Source of the DNA: Pseudomonas kermanshahensis
Lineage (GTDB): Bacteria; Pseudomonadota; Gammaproteobacteria; Pseudomonadales; Pseudomonadaceae
Reading direction: 5' to 3'
NCBI RefSeq assembly: GCF_014269205.2
Contig: NZ_JABWRY020000001.1
Location: forward strand, 4,822,001-4,886,000
Length of the DNA: 64,000 nt
Both the position numbers and the translations under genes were made by a program. The notes beneath the pieces are model-generated. The model saw nothing but the letters and a program-made list of their open reading frames with translations. It was not told where the DNA came from and did no database searches. Below, in pieces: positions 52,968 to 62,019 of this stretch (position 1 is its first letter; every line of letters starts with the position of its first letter).

Positions 52968-53321
52968 AGTGCTTCCTCTTCAGATAATCCGGCGTTTGGG
53001 CTCGTGGCCCTCGCGCCTACTGCCCCCACGGTATCGAGTGCGGCGAGTTGGAATTGTTCTGTGCAATCGCAGGGATTCCGGCCCAAAGGCCACATCGTCG
53101 GCTGATCGTTGCATTTACAACGATTGATCCAGGTCAACGACTGACTGGAAGCATAGTCCTGAATGGCCAGGCGGGCCGTGTGGTTGATTGCCGCGTGACC
53201 CGTTGCCCCACCCTCTTTCATAAACCGTGAAAAAGTGCCGATTACGGCAAACAGTAACTGCTTGTTACAAACAGATGATAATCTGCCGCCCCCTCTACTG
53301 CGCCGAGGCCACAGGTTTCCG
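52968..53321. other. 354-bp gap between cioA and MFS gene
   Basis: This is the divergent promoter region of cioAB and an MFS gene. It holds an ANR/FNR-like site (53124-53137). No further gene is seen; short frames have no Shine-Dalgarno or family resemblance. Confidence 0.6.
53124..53137. promoter_or_regulatory. ANR/FNR-type box upstream of cioAB
   Basis: TTGAT-CCAG-GTCAA differs by one base from TTGAT-N4-ATCAA. In P. aeruginosa, ANR represses cioAB, so a similar oxygen-linked control is plausible here. Confidence 0.7.
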
Positions 53322-54542
53322 ATGTCCGATTCCGCACCGCAGTTGTTGCGTCATCATCGCCCCTTCATCGCCTTCTGGCTGGCCCGTGTGTTTACCGCCA
53401 GCGGCTTCCAGATGCTCACCGTGGCCATCGGTTGGCACCTCTACCAGCTCACCGGCAATGTGCTCGACCTGGGCCTGGTCGGCCTGGTCGAATTCGCCCC
53501 GCGCGTGCTGTTCATGCTGCACACCGGGCATGTTGCCGACCGCTATGACCGGCGCAAGGTCGCCGCCCTGTGCCAAAGCCTGCAGGGGTTGATTGCCCTG
53601 GCGCTGGCGGTGGGCAGCGCCACCGACAACGTCAGCCGCGAGCTGATTTTCGCCCTGGCCTTCCTGCTGGGCGCGACGCGTTCATTCGAGATGCCGGCGA
53701 CCCAGGCCCTGCTGCCCAACGTCGTGCCGCCGGGGTTGTTCCCTCGGGCGGTGGCGGCCTCGGCCTCGGCGACCCAGGCCGCCACCATCGTCGCCCCCGC
53801 AGTGGGCGGCTTGCTGTATGCCTTTGGCAGCATCTGGGTGTATGGGCCGACCGTAGGGCTGTACGCCATCGCCTGCGTGCTGACCTTGAGCCTGGACGCG
53901 CGCCAGCAAGTGGCCCAACGCGGCCGTGCCAGCCTGGAGTCGCTGTTGGCCGGCATCCGCTTTATCCGCAGCCGGCCAGACATTCTCGGGGCCATTTCGC
54001 TCGACCTGTTCGCCGTGCTGCTGGGCGGCGCCACCGCGCTGTTGCCGGTGTTCGCCAAGGACATCCTGCTCACCGGCCCCTGGGGCCTGGGCCTGCTGCG
54101 CTCTGCGCCCGCGGTGGGCGCGTTGCTGATGTCGCTGTGGCTGGCGCGCTTCCCGTTCGAGCGCAAGGTCGGGCGTACCATGTTCACAGCGGTGGGCGTA
54201 TTTGGCGTGGCGACCATCGCGTTTGGCCTGTCGACGTCGTTCTGGTTCTCGCTGGCGGTGCTGGTGGTGCTGGGGGCGGCGGACATGATCAGCATGGTCA
54301 TACGCAGTTCGTTCGTGCAGCTGGAAACGCCAGATGAAATGCGCGGGCGGGTGAGCGCCGTCAACGGCTTGTTCATCGGTGCCTCGAACCAGCTCGGCGA
54401 GTTCGAATCGGGGGTCACGGCGCACTGGTTTGGCACAGTGCCGGCGGTGGTGCTCGGTGGCGTGGGCACGCTGGTGGTGACCGGGGTGTGGATAAAACTG
54501 TTCCCAACGTTGGCCAAACGCGATCGGTTGCACAGCGGCTGA
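53322..54542 (+). CDS. MFS transporter (EntS-like)
   Basis: A 406-residue major-facilitator protein with 12 helices and the loop motif GHVADRYDRRKVAAL between helices 2 and 3. The middle part LPNVVPPGLFPRAVAASASATQAATIVAPAVGG resembles EntS-type siderophore exporters and other MFS-3 members. The substrate is unknown. ATG 53322 is chosen over an upstream frame because the latter is unconserved. A REP pair follows. Confidence 0.85.
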   Translation: MSDSAPQLLRHHRPFIAFWLARVFTASGFQMLTVAIGWHLYQLTGNVLDLGLVGLVEFAPRVLFMLHTGHVADRYDRRKVAALCQSLQGLIALALAVGSATDNVSRELIFALAFLLGATRSFEMPATQALLPNVVPPGLFPRAVAASASATQAATIVAPAVGGLLYAFGSIWVYGPTVGLYAIACVLTLSLDARQQVAQRGRASLESLLAGIRFIRSRPDILGAISLDLFAVLLGGATALLPVFAKDILLTGPWGLGLLRSAPAVGALLMSLWLARFPFERKVGRTMFTAVGVFGVATIAFGLSTSFWFSLAVLVVLGAADMISMVIRSSFVQLETPDEMRGRVSAVNGLFIGASNQLGEFESGVTAHWFGTVPAVVLGGVGTLVVTGVWIKLFPTLAKRDRLHSG

Positions 54543-54571
54543 TCACCGGCCTCAGGCCCTGCGCGGAGCCT

Positions 54572-54665
54572 TGTAGGAGCAGCCTTGTGCTGCGAAGAGG
54601 CCCTTACAGTCATTAAAGATTCTTCTGTCAGACCGGCCTCTTCGCAGCACAAGGCTGCTCCTACA
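54572..54665. repeat. cag-type REP inverted repeat
   Basis: Perfect 31-bp arms at 54572-54602 and 54635-54665 around a 32-bp loop lie between the MFS and permease genes. Confidence 0.9.
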
Positions 54666-54864
54666 CGGTTTTCAGCACAGGCTTTGAGGGTGGCGTGGGT
54701 TTGCAAAATCCCATTCCCCAATGGCCATAGGCCCCCGCCATGCATGCTGGTATGATGCGCGGCTTTTTTCCGCCCCAGATAAAACCACGGCAACCGGTAC
54801 GGTCTGTGCTTTGCTGATGGGGTCGATACAAATCACGGCGCCGGGGGCGCCTTGGGGAGCGGGC
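54666..54864 (+). promoter_or_regulatory. Leader of purine permease with TATGAT -10
   Basis: Together with the REP pair, this fills the 322-bp gap before the permease. TATGAT at 54751-54756 is a good -10 candidate, leaving a leader of about 100 bases. No purine riboswitch core could be recognised in it. Confidence 0.45.
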
Positions 54865-56160
54865 ATGCTGGAAAGGCTGTTTCAACTAAAAGCACACAAC
54901 ACCAATGTGCGCACCGAGATTCTTGCGGGCGTCACCACCTTCCTGGCCATGGCCTACATCCTGTTCGTCAACCCGAGCATCCTCGGCGAGACCGGCATGG
55001 ACAAAGGTGCGATCTTCGTCGCCACCTGCCTGGCCGCGGCCATCGGCTCGACGACCATGGGCCTGATCGCCAACTACCCGATCGCCCTGGCGCCGGGCAT
55101 GGGCCTGAACGCCTTCTTCACCTACACCGTGGTCCTGCACATGGGCCACACCTGGCAGGTCGCGCTGGGCGCGGTGTTCCTGTCGGCGGTAATGTTCTTC
55201 CTGCTGTCGATCTTCCGCATCCGCGAATGGATCGTGAACAGCATCCCACTGCCGCTGCGCTCGGCCATTGCCGCCGGTATCGGTCTGTTCCTGGCGCTGA
55301 TTGCCCTGCATAACGCCGGCATCGTCGTCGATAACCCGGCCACCCTGGTAGGCCTGGGCGACCTCAAGCAGCCGGCGCCGATCCTCGCCACCCTGGGCTT
55401 CTTCCTGATCGTCGGCCTCGAATCACTGAAGGTTCGCGGCGCGGTGCTGATCGGCATTCTGGCCGTGACCATCGCCGCGATCGCGATGGGCGTGACGCCG
55501 TTCGCCGGCGTCGTGTCCATGCCGCCATCGCTGGCACCGACCTTCCTCCAGCTGGACATCGCCGGTGCCTTGGATGTGGGCCTGGTCAGCGTCATCTTCG
55601 CCTTCCTGTTCGTCGACCTGTTCGACAACTCCGGCACCCTGATCGGCGTGGCCAAACGCGCCGGCCTGATGGGCAAGGACGGCCACATGCCGAAGATGGG
55701 CCGCGCCCTGATCGCCGACAGCACCGCCGCCATGGCCGGCTCGCTGCTGGGCACCTCGACCACCACCAGCTACATCGAATCGGCTGCCGGCGTGAGCGCG
55801 GGCGGGCGCACCGGCCTGACCGCCATCGTGGTGGCCGTGCTGTTCCTGCTGGCGCTGTTCTTCGCACCGCTGGCCGGTAGCGTACCGGCCTTCGCCACGG
55901 CGCCAGCGCTGCTGTTCGTCGCCGTGCTGATGGCCTCGGGCCTGGCGGAAATAAACTGGGACGACGTCACCGAAGCCGCACCTGTGGTGGTGACCGCCCT
56001 GGCCATGCCGCTGACCTACTCGATCGCTAACGGCATCGCCTTCGGCTTCATTTCCTGGACCGCCGTCAAGCTGATCTCGGGTCGCCACCGCGACCTGAAC
56101 CCGGCCCTGGTGATCCTTTCCATCCTGTTCGTCATCAAGCTGGGCTGGTTCAACGCATGA
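54865..56160 (+). CDS. NCS2 adenine/guanine/hypoxanthine permease
   Basis: A 431-residue permease of the AzgA/PbuG branch with about 12-14 helices and motifs [30 protein letters not shown] and [16 protein letters not shown]. It imports purine bases by proton symport. The ATG has GGGGAG five bases upstream. Its stop overlaps trmA (ATGA), so it is coupled to a tRNA-modification gene. Confidence 0.93.
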   Translation: MLERLFQLKAHNTNVRTEILAGVTTFLAMAYILFVNPSILGETGMDKGAIFVATCLAAAIGSTTMGLIANYPIALAPGMGLNAFFTYTVVLHMGHTWQVALGAVFLSAVMFFLLSIFRIREWIVNSIPLPLRSAIAAGIGLFLALIALHNAGIVVDNPATLVGLGDLKQPAPILATLGFFLIVGLESLKVRGAVLIGILAVTIAAIAMGVTPFAGVVSMPPSLAPTFLQLDIAGALDVGLVSVIFAFLFVDLFDNSGTLIGVAKRAGLMGKDGHMPKMGRALIADSTAAMAGSLLGTSTTTSYIESAAGVSAGGRTGLTAIVVAVLFLLALFFAPLAGSVPAFATAPALLFVAVLMASGLAEINWDDVTEAAPVVVTALAMPLTYSIANGIAFGFISWTAVKLISGRHRDLNPALVILSILFVIKLGWFNA

Positions 56161-57242
56161 GTGCTGCTTTCGACCCCTCCTCCTACGCCACCCAGCTGGA
56201 CGCCAAGGTTGCCCGGCTGCGCGCGCTGCTGGCGCCGTTCGGCGCGCCGGAACCGGCTGTTTTCGATTCGCCGCGCGAGCACTATCGCCTGCGCGCCGAG
56301 TTCCGCCTGTGGCGCGAGGACGGCCAGCGCCACTACGCGATGTTCGCCCCGGGCGAGAAGCACAAGGCGATCCTGATCGACGACTTCCCCATCGCCAGCG
56401 AGCGCATCAATGACTTGATGCCGCGCCTGAAGGCGGCCTGGCAGGCCAGCGAGGCACTGAGCAATCGCCTGTTCCAGGTGGAGTTCCTCACCACCCTGGC
56501 CGGCGATGCGATGGTCACGATGTGCTACCACCGCCCGCTGGACGAGGCCTGGGAAGTGGCGGCGCGGCAGCTGGCCGACGAACTGGGGGTAAGCCTGATC
56601 GGCCGCTCCAAGGGCAAGCGCCTGGTGATTGGCCGTGATTACGCGGTAGAGAAACTGGACGTGGCGGGCCGTGTGTTCAGCTATCGCCAGCCGGAAGGCG
56701 CGTTCACCCAGCCTAACGGCGCGGTGAACCAGAAGATGCTGAGCTGGGCGTTCGACGCCATGGGCGAGCGCGAGGATGACCTGCTGGAGCTGTATTGCGG
56801 CAACGGCAACTTCACCCTGCCACTGGCCACCCGTGCGCGCCAAGTGCTGGCCACCGAGATCAGCAAGACCTCGGTCAACGCTGCGCTGAGCAACCTTGAT
56901 GAGAACGGTGTGGATAACGTGCGCTTGGTGCGGCTGTCGGCTGAAGAGCTGACCCAGGCGCTGAATGACGTGCGCCCGTTCCGGCGGCTGGAAGGGATCG
57001 ACCTGAAAAGTTACGCGTTCGGTACCGTGTTCGTCGACCCGCCGCGTGCGGGGATGGACCCGGATACCTGCGAGCTGACCCGGCGCTTCGAGCGGATTTT
57101 GTACATCTCGTGCAATCCGGAAACGCTGGCGGCGAACATCGAGCAGTTGCAGGACACACACCGCATCGAGCGTTGTGCGTTGTTTGACCAGTTCCCGTAT
57201 ACCCATCACATGGAAAGTGGGGTTTTGCTGGTTCGGCGTTGA
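56157..57242 (+). CDS. trmA: tRNA (uracil-5-)-methyltransferase TrmA
   Basis: A 361-residue SAM-dependent enzyme that makes m5U54 in tRNA. It has the SAM motif [16 protein letters not shown], the [10 protein letters not shown] motif and the catalytic Cys in [12 protein letters not shown]. It overlaps the permease by four bases. A hairpin/REP pair follows. Confidence 0.96.
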   Translation: MSAAFDPSSYATQLDAKVARLRALLAPFGAPEPAVFDSPREHYRLRAEFRLWREDGQRHYAMFAPGEKHKAILIDDFPIASERINDLMPRLKAAWQASEALSNRLFQVEFLTTLAGDAMVTMCYHRPLDEAWEVAARQLADELGVSLIGRSKGKRLVIGRDYAVEKLDVAGRVFSYRQPEGAFTQPNGAVNQKMLSWAFDAMGEREDDLLELYCGNGNFTLPLATRARQVLATEISKTSVNAALSNLDENGVDNVRLVRLSAEELTQALNDVRPFRRLEGIDLKSYAFGTVFVDPPRAGMDPDTCELTRRFERILYISCNPETLAANIEQLQDTHRIERCALFDQFPYTHHMESGVLLVRR

Positions 57243-57269
57243 TTGGTAGAAATTGGGGCTGCTTCGCAG

Positions 57270-57341
57270 CCCTTCGCGGCACAAGGCCGCTCCTACAGGG
57301 ATCACGCGGTCCTTGTAGGAGCGGCCTTGTGCCGCGAAGGG
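57270..57341. repeat. REP inverted repeat (GCGGCACAAGGCCGC variant)
   Basis: Perfect 28-bp arms at 57270-57297 and 57314-57341 with a 16-bp loop lie between convergent trmA and pcaG. The core differs from the CAG-type arms by two compensating changes, so the stem is kept. Confidence 0.9.
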
Positions 57342-57371
57342 CCGCAAAGCGGCCCCCGTTTCTATCAGAAG

Positions 57372-57977
57372 TCAGAAGTCGAAGAACACCGTCTCCCCTT
57401 CCCCCTGAATTCGGATATCGAAACGATACGCCGTCTTCCCATCCACTTCGCAACGCTTGGCAATCAGCGTCTCACGGCGCTGCGGCTGCTCGATCAGGTT
57501 GAGCACCGGGCACTTGGCGTTGGCTTCGGCTTCATCATCAAAATACAGGCGCGTGTGCAGGTGGATGTTGATGCCACGGGCAAACAGGCTGATGTTGATG
57601 TGCGGCGCCATCGGCACGCCGGCCGCGTTCTTCACCACACCCGGCTTCACCGTTTGCACGGTCCACTCACCGGCATCGAAAGTGGTAGCGGTGCGGCCGA
57701 AGCTGTTGAAGGCGTTTTCCAGGTTGTATGCATCCTGGTACTGGCCGGCGGCATCGGCCTGCCACAGCTCCAGGAACGAATCGCGCACCAAGTGCCCGTT
57801 ACCGTCATAGACCTGGCCCATCAACAGGATGTGTTCACCCGGCGCCTCAGGCTTGGCCAGGCGGTTCCAGATTTCCTGATCGCGGGTCGGGTTGCCGGCC
57901 GCTTCCAGGGCCAGGCCGATATGCACGTAAGGGCCGGCAGTCTGCGAAGGGGTTTCCGGCAGCAGTTCGATTGGCAT
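57372..57977 (-). CDS. pcaG: Protocatechuate 3,4-dioxygenase alpha subunit PcaG
   Basis: A 201-residue intradiol dioxygenase alpha chain, the standard PcaG length (PIELLPETPSQTAGPYVHIGLAL). It lacks the iron site and partners PcaH in ring cleavage of protocatechuate to beta-carboxy-cis,cis-muconate. The start ATG 57977 lies ten bases after pcaH. The longer frame to 58037 runs into pcaH and is rejected. Confidence 0.97.
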   Translation of the reverse strand: MPIELLPETPSQTAGPYVHIGLALEAAGNPTRDQEIWNRLAKPEAPGEHILLMGQVYDGNGHLVRDSFLELWQADAAGQYQDAYNLENAFNSFGRTATTFDAGEWTVQTVKPGVVKNAAGVPMAPHINISLFARGINIHLHTRLYFDDEAEANAKCPVLNLIEQPQRRETLIAKRCEVDGKTAYRFDIRIQGEGETVFFDF

Positions 57978-57987
57978 GGCGGGGTCC

Positions 57988-58707
57988 TCAGCAGTTTTCG
58001 AAGTGGGTCTTGCGCTGGCCGCGCAGCACGATATCAAAGCGGTACGCCAGGCAGTCCATCGGGTTGGCGTTGCTCATGTCGAGCTTGGCGATCAACTGCT
58101 GCACGGCTTCTGGGTTGGCGATCGACTTGACGATCGGGCACATCGGGATCAGCGGGTCACCCTCGAAGTACAGCTGGGTGATCAGCTTGGTCGCAATCGA
58201 TGGGCCGCTGATGCCGAAGTGGATGTGCGCCGGGCGCCAGTCGTTCGGGCCGTTGCGCCATGGGTAGGGGCCCGGCTTGATGGTGCGGAAGCTGTAGTAG
58301 CCGTCGCGGTCGGTCAGGCAACGGCCGACGCCACCGAAGTTAGGGTCCAGCGGTGCCAGGTAGCGGTCGTTCTTGTGGCGGTAGCGGCCGCCAGCGTTGG
58401 CCTGCCACATTTCTACCAGGGTATTGGGCACGGGCTTGCCGTACTGGTCGACCACGCGACCGGCAACGATGATGCGCTCACCAATCGGCAGGCCACCGTT
58501 GTTGAAGTTCAGCAGCAGGTCATGGTCGTGGGCGCCGAAACCCAAGTGGGTGAAGTCCGGGCCGGTGGTTTCGCTGATCGACTGCGGGATGCTGACCAAT
58601 GCCTGGCGCGGCGAGCGGGCAATGGAGGTCTTGTAGTCGGGGGTCAGGGCTTTGGGGTGCCAGTTGCGATCACGGATCACGAAGCGGCTGGTGTCCTGGG
58701 CGGGCAT
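57988..58707 (-). CDS. pcaH: Protocatechuate 3,4-dioxygenase beta subunit PcaH
   Basis: A 239-residue catalytic beta chain. The Fe(III) ligands are all present: Y109, Y148, H161 and H163 (RYRHKND, PGPYPW, PAHIHF; counted from the start Met). It makes the (PcaG-PcaH-Fe) complex that opens protocatechuate at the intradiol bond. It leads pcaHG; no pca regulator gene is in the window. Confidence 0.98.
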   Translation of the reverse strand: MPAQDTSRFVIRDRNWHPKALTPDYKTSIARSPRQALVSIPQSISETTGPDFTHLGFGAHDHDLLLNFNNGGLPIGERIIVAGRVVDQYGKPVPNTLVEMWQANAGGRYRHKNDRYLAPLDPNFGGVGRCLTDRDGYYSFRTIKPGPYPWRNGPNDWRPAHIHFGISGPSIATKLITQLYFEGDPLIPMCPIVKSIANPEAVQQLIAKLDMSNANPMDCLAYRFDIVLRGQRKTHFENC

Positions 58708-58906
58708 GCCGTTTTCCTCTCTTGGAATTATCTGGACGCCTTGCAGGGCAGGCGGACTTACAGTTTCAGATAAGCCGCGCGGGATGAATACTGAAATCAG
58801 CCCTCACATACATAACCATATGGTTATGGTTTAACACCTTTGTCTGACACCCTCCCCGTTGGTGAACTAATCTTTGTCTTCTTGTTTCACGCTCCGGAGA
58901 GCATTC

Positions 58907-59797
58907 ATGGAATGGCGAAAAGGCCGACGCAGCGACAACGTGGTCGATGCCCGAGGCGAAGGTGGCGGTGGTGGCGGCATGCGCTTCGGCGGCGGCAAGG
59001 GCCTCGGGCTGGGGGCGATCCTGCTGATCGTGGGCATTGGCTGGCTGACCGGGCAAGACCCGCTGCAGATACTTGGCCAGCTCACCGGGCAGATGACCCA
59101 GCAGCAGCAACAGGCGCCCAGTGGCGCAGACGGCAAGGCGCCGCCGGCCAATGACCAGCAGGCCGACTTCGTCGCCTCGGTGCTGGGTGACACGGAAGAC
59201 ACCTGGAAAGCGCTGTTCTCCCAGGCGGGCAAGCAGTACCGCGACCCCAAACTGGTGCTGTTCAGCGGCCAGGTCAACTCGGCCTGCGGCTTCGCTTCGG
59301 CGGCCGTCGGCCCGTTCTATTGCCCGGCCGACCAGCGGGTGTACCTGGACATGTCGTTCTTCCGCGAGATGGAAACCCGTTTCGCGGCCGCGGGTGACTT
59401 TGCCCAGGCCTATGTCATCGCCCACGAGATCGGCCACCACGTGCAGACCCTGCTCGGCGTGTCGGCCAAGATCGATGCCGCTCGCCGCAATGGCCAGCGC
59501 ATGGAAGGCGACAACGGCTTGCTGGTGCGCCAGGAGCTGCAGGCCGACTGCCTGGCAGGGGTGTGGGCCTACCAAGCGCAAAAACGCTTGAACTGGCTGG
59601 AGCCGGGTGACGTCGAGGAAGCGCTGAACGCGGCCAATGCCATCGGTGATGACCGCCTGCAGCAAAAAGGCCAGGGCCGCGTGGTGCCCGACTCCTTCAC
59701 CCACGGCACCTCGGCGCAGCGTGTGCGCTGGTTCAAGGCGGGGTTTGCCGAGGGCGAAGTGAACAGCTGCGATACCTTCAGTGCCCGTAACCTCTGA
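58907..59797 (+). CDS. ypfJ: Neutral zinc metallopeptidase (YpfJ family)
   Basis: A 296-residue protein with an N-terminal membrane helix (LGLGAILLIVGIGWLTGQ), a Gln-rich linker (QQQQQ) and a zinc-peptidase domain. The HEIGHH motif and the downstream ELQADCLAG give the metal and Glu ligands. It is of the KPN_02809/YpfJ type and probably acts in the periplasm, anchored to the membrane. ATG 58907 has GGAGA six bases upstream. Confidence 0.9.
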   Translation: MEWRKGRRSDNVVDARGEGGGGGGMRFGGGKGLGLGAILLIVGIGWLTGQDPLQILGQLTGQMTQQQQQAPSGADGKAPPANDQQADFVASVLGDTEDTWKALFSQAGKQYRDPKLVLFSGQVNSACGFASAAVGPFYCPADQRVYLDMSFFREMETRFAAAGDFAQAYVIAHEIGHHVQTLLGVSAKIDAARRNGQRMEGDNGLLVRQELQADCLAGVWAYQAQKRLNWLEPGDVEEALNAANAIGDDRLQQKGQGRVVPDSFTHGTSAQRVRWFKAGFAEGEVNSCDTFSARNL

Positions 59798-59804
59798 CAC
59801 GCTT

Positions 59805-59823
59805 GGGGCTGCCTGGCAGCCCC
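59805..59823 (+). terminator. Hairpin after ypfJ
   Basis: GGGGCTG and CAGCCCC arms with a five-base loop lie just past the ypfJ stop, without a U-tract. It is a weak terminator candidate. Confidence 0.45.
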
Positions 59824-59979
59824 AGCCTCACCCTAACGACAAGTTACAAATCTGCTGAAAAAGCGTTTCAGCTTCCCTGATCATTGCCGATAACCCCTGC
59901 ACGAATCAGCGGGCATCCAGAACAACAACGCCTTGCGATCGACGATCAAGAGAGCGAAAACAACTTCTGGAGTGCGTGC

Positions 59980-61899
59980 ATGAACAGCTGGTTTGCCAAC
60001 ATCAGCGTCAACCTCAAACTCGGCCTGGGCTTCGGCCTGGTGCTGATCCTCACCGGCCTGCTGGCCCTGACCGGCTGGACCAGCCTGGGCAGCCTGATCG
60101 ACCGCAGCAACTGGATGAGCGATATCAGCCAGCTCAACAAGGACCTGACTGACCTGCGCATCGCCCGCCTGCAGTACATGATTGCCAACGGCGATGATGC
60201 GGCGGCGGCCAACACGCTGAACAAGCTCGATGCCTTCAGTAACCAGCAACAACGCCTGGTCAGCACGTTCAAGAGCCCGGACAACGTCAAGCTGCTGCAC
60301 GAACTGGGGCAGACCATCAGCCAGTACAAGGTCTCGCTGGCCACCATGCGCACGGGCTACAACGCCACCCGGGCCGCGCGTGATGCCATGAATGCGTCGG
60401 GCGCCAAGGCCGACCAGGCCATGGACGCCCTTAGCCAGGAAGTCATGGCACGCCCCGAAACCGACAGCGTGCGCCTGGCCCAGTACCAGCTGATCAGCAA
60501 GGCCCGCCAGCAACTGCTGCAGGTACGCATCGACGTGCGCGGCTACATGGCCGATAACAGCGCGACCAATGAACAGGCCGCCCTGCGCCAGCTCGAAGCG
60601 GCGCTGGCCGAGGCCGACAACCTCAAGCGCCGGCTGCCGGCCGCCGACGCGCGTCTGCAGCAGTTCGAACAGTCAGTGCTGGCCTACCGTGACGCCGTGC
60701 GCCAGTTCCGTGATGCGCTGGCCAGCATTACCAGCGCGCGCGCTGAAATGACTGTGCAGGGTGCCGACATCGTCAAGACCAGCGACGCGCTGTACAAAAT
60801 CCAGCTGGAGCGCCGCGACATCGAGAGTACGCAGGCCCGTAGCCTGCAGGCCATCGCGACCTTGCTGGCGTTGCTCGTCGGCGTACTGGCCGCGGTGCTC
60901 ATCACCCGGCAGATCACCCGCCCGCTGCAAGAAACCTTGCAAGCGGTGGAGCGCATCGCTGGCGGCGACCTGACGCACGACCTGCGCGTCACCCGCCGTG
61001 ATGAACTGGGCGTATTGCAACAGGGCATCGCCCGCATGGGCACCACCCTGCGCGAGCTGATCAGCGGCATCCGCGACGGCGTCACCCAGATCGCCAGCGC
61101 TGCCGAAGAGCTGTCGGCGGTCACCGAGCAAACCAGCGCAGGGGCCAACAGCCAGAAAGTCGAAACCGACCAAGTCGCCACTGCAATGCACGAAATGGCG
61201 GCCACGGTTCAGGAAGTCGCGCGCAACGCCGAGCAGGCCTCGCATGCCGCCACCGGTGCCGACGACGAAGCCCGCGCGGGTGATCAGGTGGTCGGTGAGG
61301 CGATCAGCCAAATCGAACGCCTGGCCGAAGAAATGCACCGCTCCACCGAGGCCATGAACCTGCTGCAACAGGAAAGCCAGAAGATCGGCAGCGTGATGGA
61401 CGTGATCAAGTCGGTAGCCGACCAGACCAACCTGCTGGCACTCAACGCCGCGATCGAAGCGGCCCGTGCCGGCGAGGCGGGCCGTGGCTTTGCCGTGGTC
61501 GCTGACGAGGTACGTGGGTTGGCCCAGCGCACGCAGAAGTCCACCGAAGAGATCGAAGAGCTGATTGCCAGCCTGCAGCACGGCACCCAGCAAGTGGCGA
61601 CGGCCATGCAGGGTAGCCGGACCCTGACCGACAGCAGTGTCGAACTGGCGCGCAAGGCCGGCGCCTCACTGGAAAGCATCACCGGCACGGTGTCGAGCAT
61701 TCAGTCGATGAACCAGCAGATTGCGGCGGCGGCGGAACAGCAGAGCGCGGTGGCCGAAGAAATCAGCCAGAGCATTCTGAATGTGCGGGATGTGTCCGAG
61801 CAGACGGCAGCGGCCAATAACGAGACGGCGGCGTCCAGCGTTGAGCTGGCACGGTTGGGCGGGCAGTTGCAGATGCTGGTTAGCCAGTTCCGCGTCTGA
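59980..61899 (+). CDS. mcpS: Methyl-accepting chemotaxis protein McpS
   Basis: A 639-residue chemoreceptor. It has a membrane helix (about 10-32), a long helical bimodular ligand-binding domain (about 47-283), a second helix ([16 protein letters not shown]), HAMP, and a methyl-accepting signalling domain with the conserved hairpin tip [19 protein letters not shown]. Length and sequence match P. putida McpS, which senses TCA-cycle acids such as malate, succinate and fumarate. ATG 59980 has GGAG seven bases upstream. Confidence 0.95.
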   Translation: MNSWFANISVNLKLGLGFGLVLILTGLLALTGWTSLGSLIDRSNWMSDISQLNKDLTDLRIARLQYMIANGDDAAAANTLNKLDAFSNQQQRLVSTFKSPDNVKLLHELGQTISQYKVSLATMRTGYNATRAARDAMNASGAKADQAMDALSQEVMARPETDSVRLAQYQLISKARQQLLQVRIDVRGYMADNSATNEQAALRQLEAALAEADNLKRRLPAADARLQQFEQSVLAYRDAVRQFRDALASITSARAEMTVQGADIVKTSDALYKIQLERRDIESTQARSLQAIATLLALLVGVLAAVLITRQITRPLQETLQAVERIAGGDLTHDLRVTRRDELGVLQQGIARMGTTLRELISGIRDGVTQIASAAEELSAVTEQTSAGANSQKVETDQVATAMHEMAATVQEVARNAEQASHAATGADDEARAGDQVVGEAISQIERLAEEMHRSTEAMNLLQQESQKIGSVMDVIKSVADQTNLLALNAAIEAARAGEAGRGFAVVADEVRGLAQRTQKSTEEIEELIASLQHGTQQVATAMQGSRTLTDSSVELARKAGASLESITGTVSSIQSMNQQIAAAAEQQSAVAEEISQSILNVRDVSEQTAAANNETAASSVELARLGGQLQMLVSQFRV

Positions 61900-61912
61900 C
61901 CTTCAGATAGCA

Positions 61913-61995
61913 TTCGCGGGGCAAGCCCGCTCCCACAGGGACAGTGCAAATACTGAACGTTGCACAATCCTGTGGGAGCGGGCTTGCCCCGCGAA
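61913..61995. repeat. REP inverted repeat (GGGGCAAGCCCGC arms)
   Basis: Perfect 27-bp arms at 61913-61939 and 61969-61995, with a GTGCAA/TTGCAC pair in the loop, lie between convergent mcpS and ggt. Confidence 0.9.
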
Positions 61996-62019
61996 GAGGC
62001 CAGCACTGAGTCAACCGAA

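Noticed and set aside
54751..54864. Purine riboswitch in the leader of the NCS2 permease
   Set aside because: The three-way junction and conserved loop sequences of purine riboswitches could not be found; only a -10 like element was seen.
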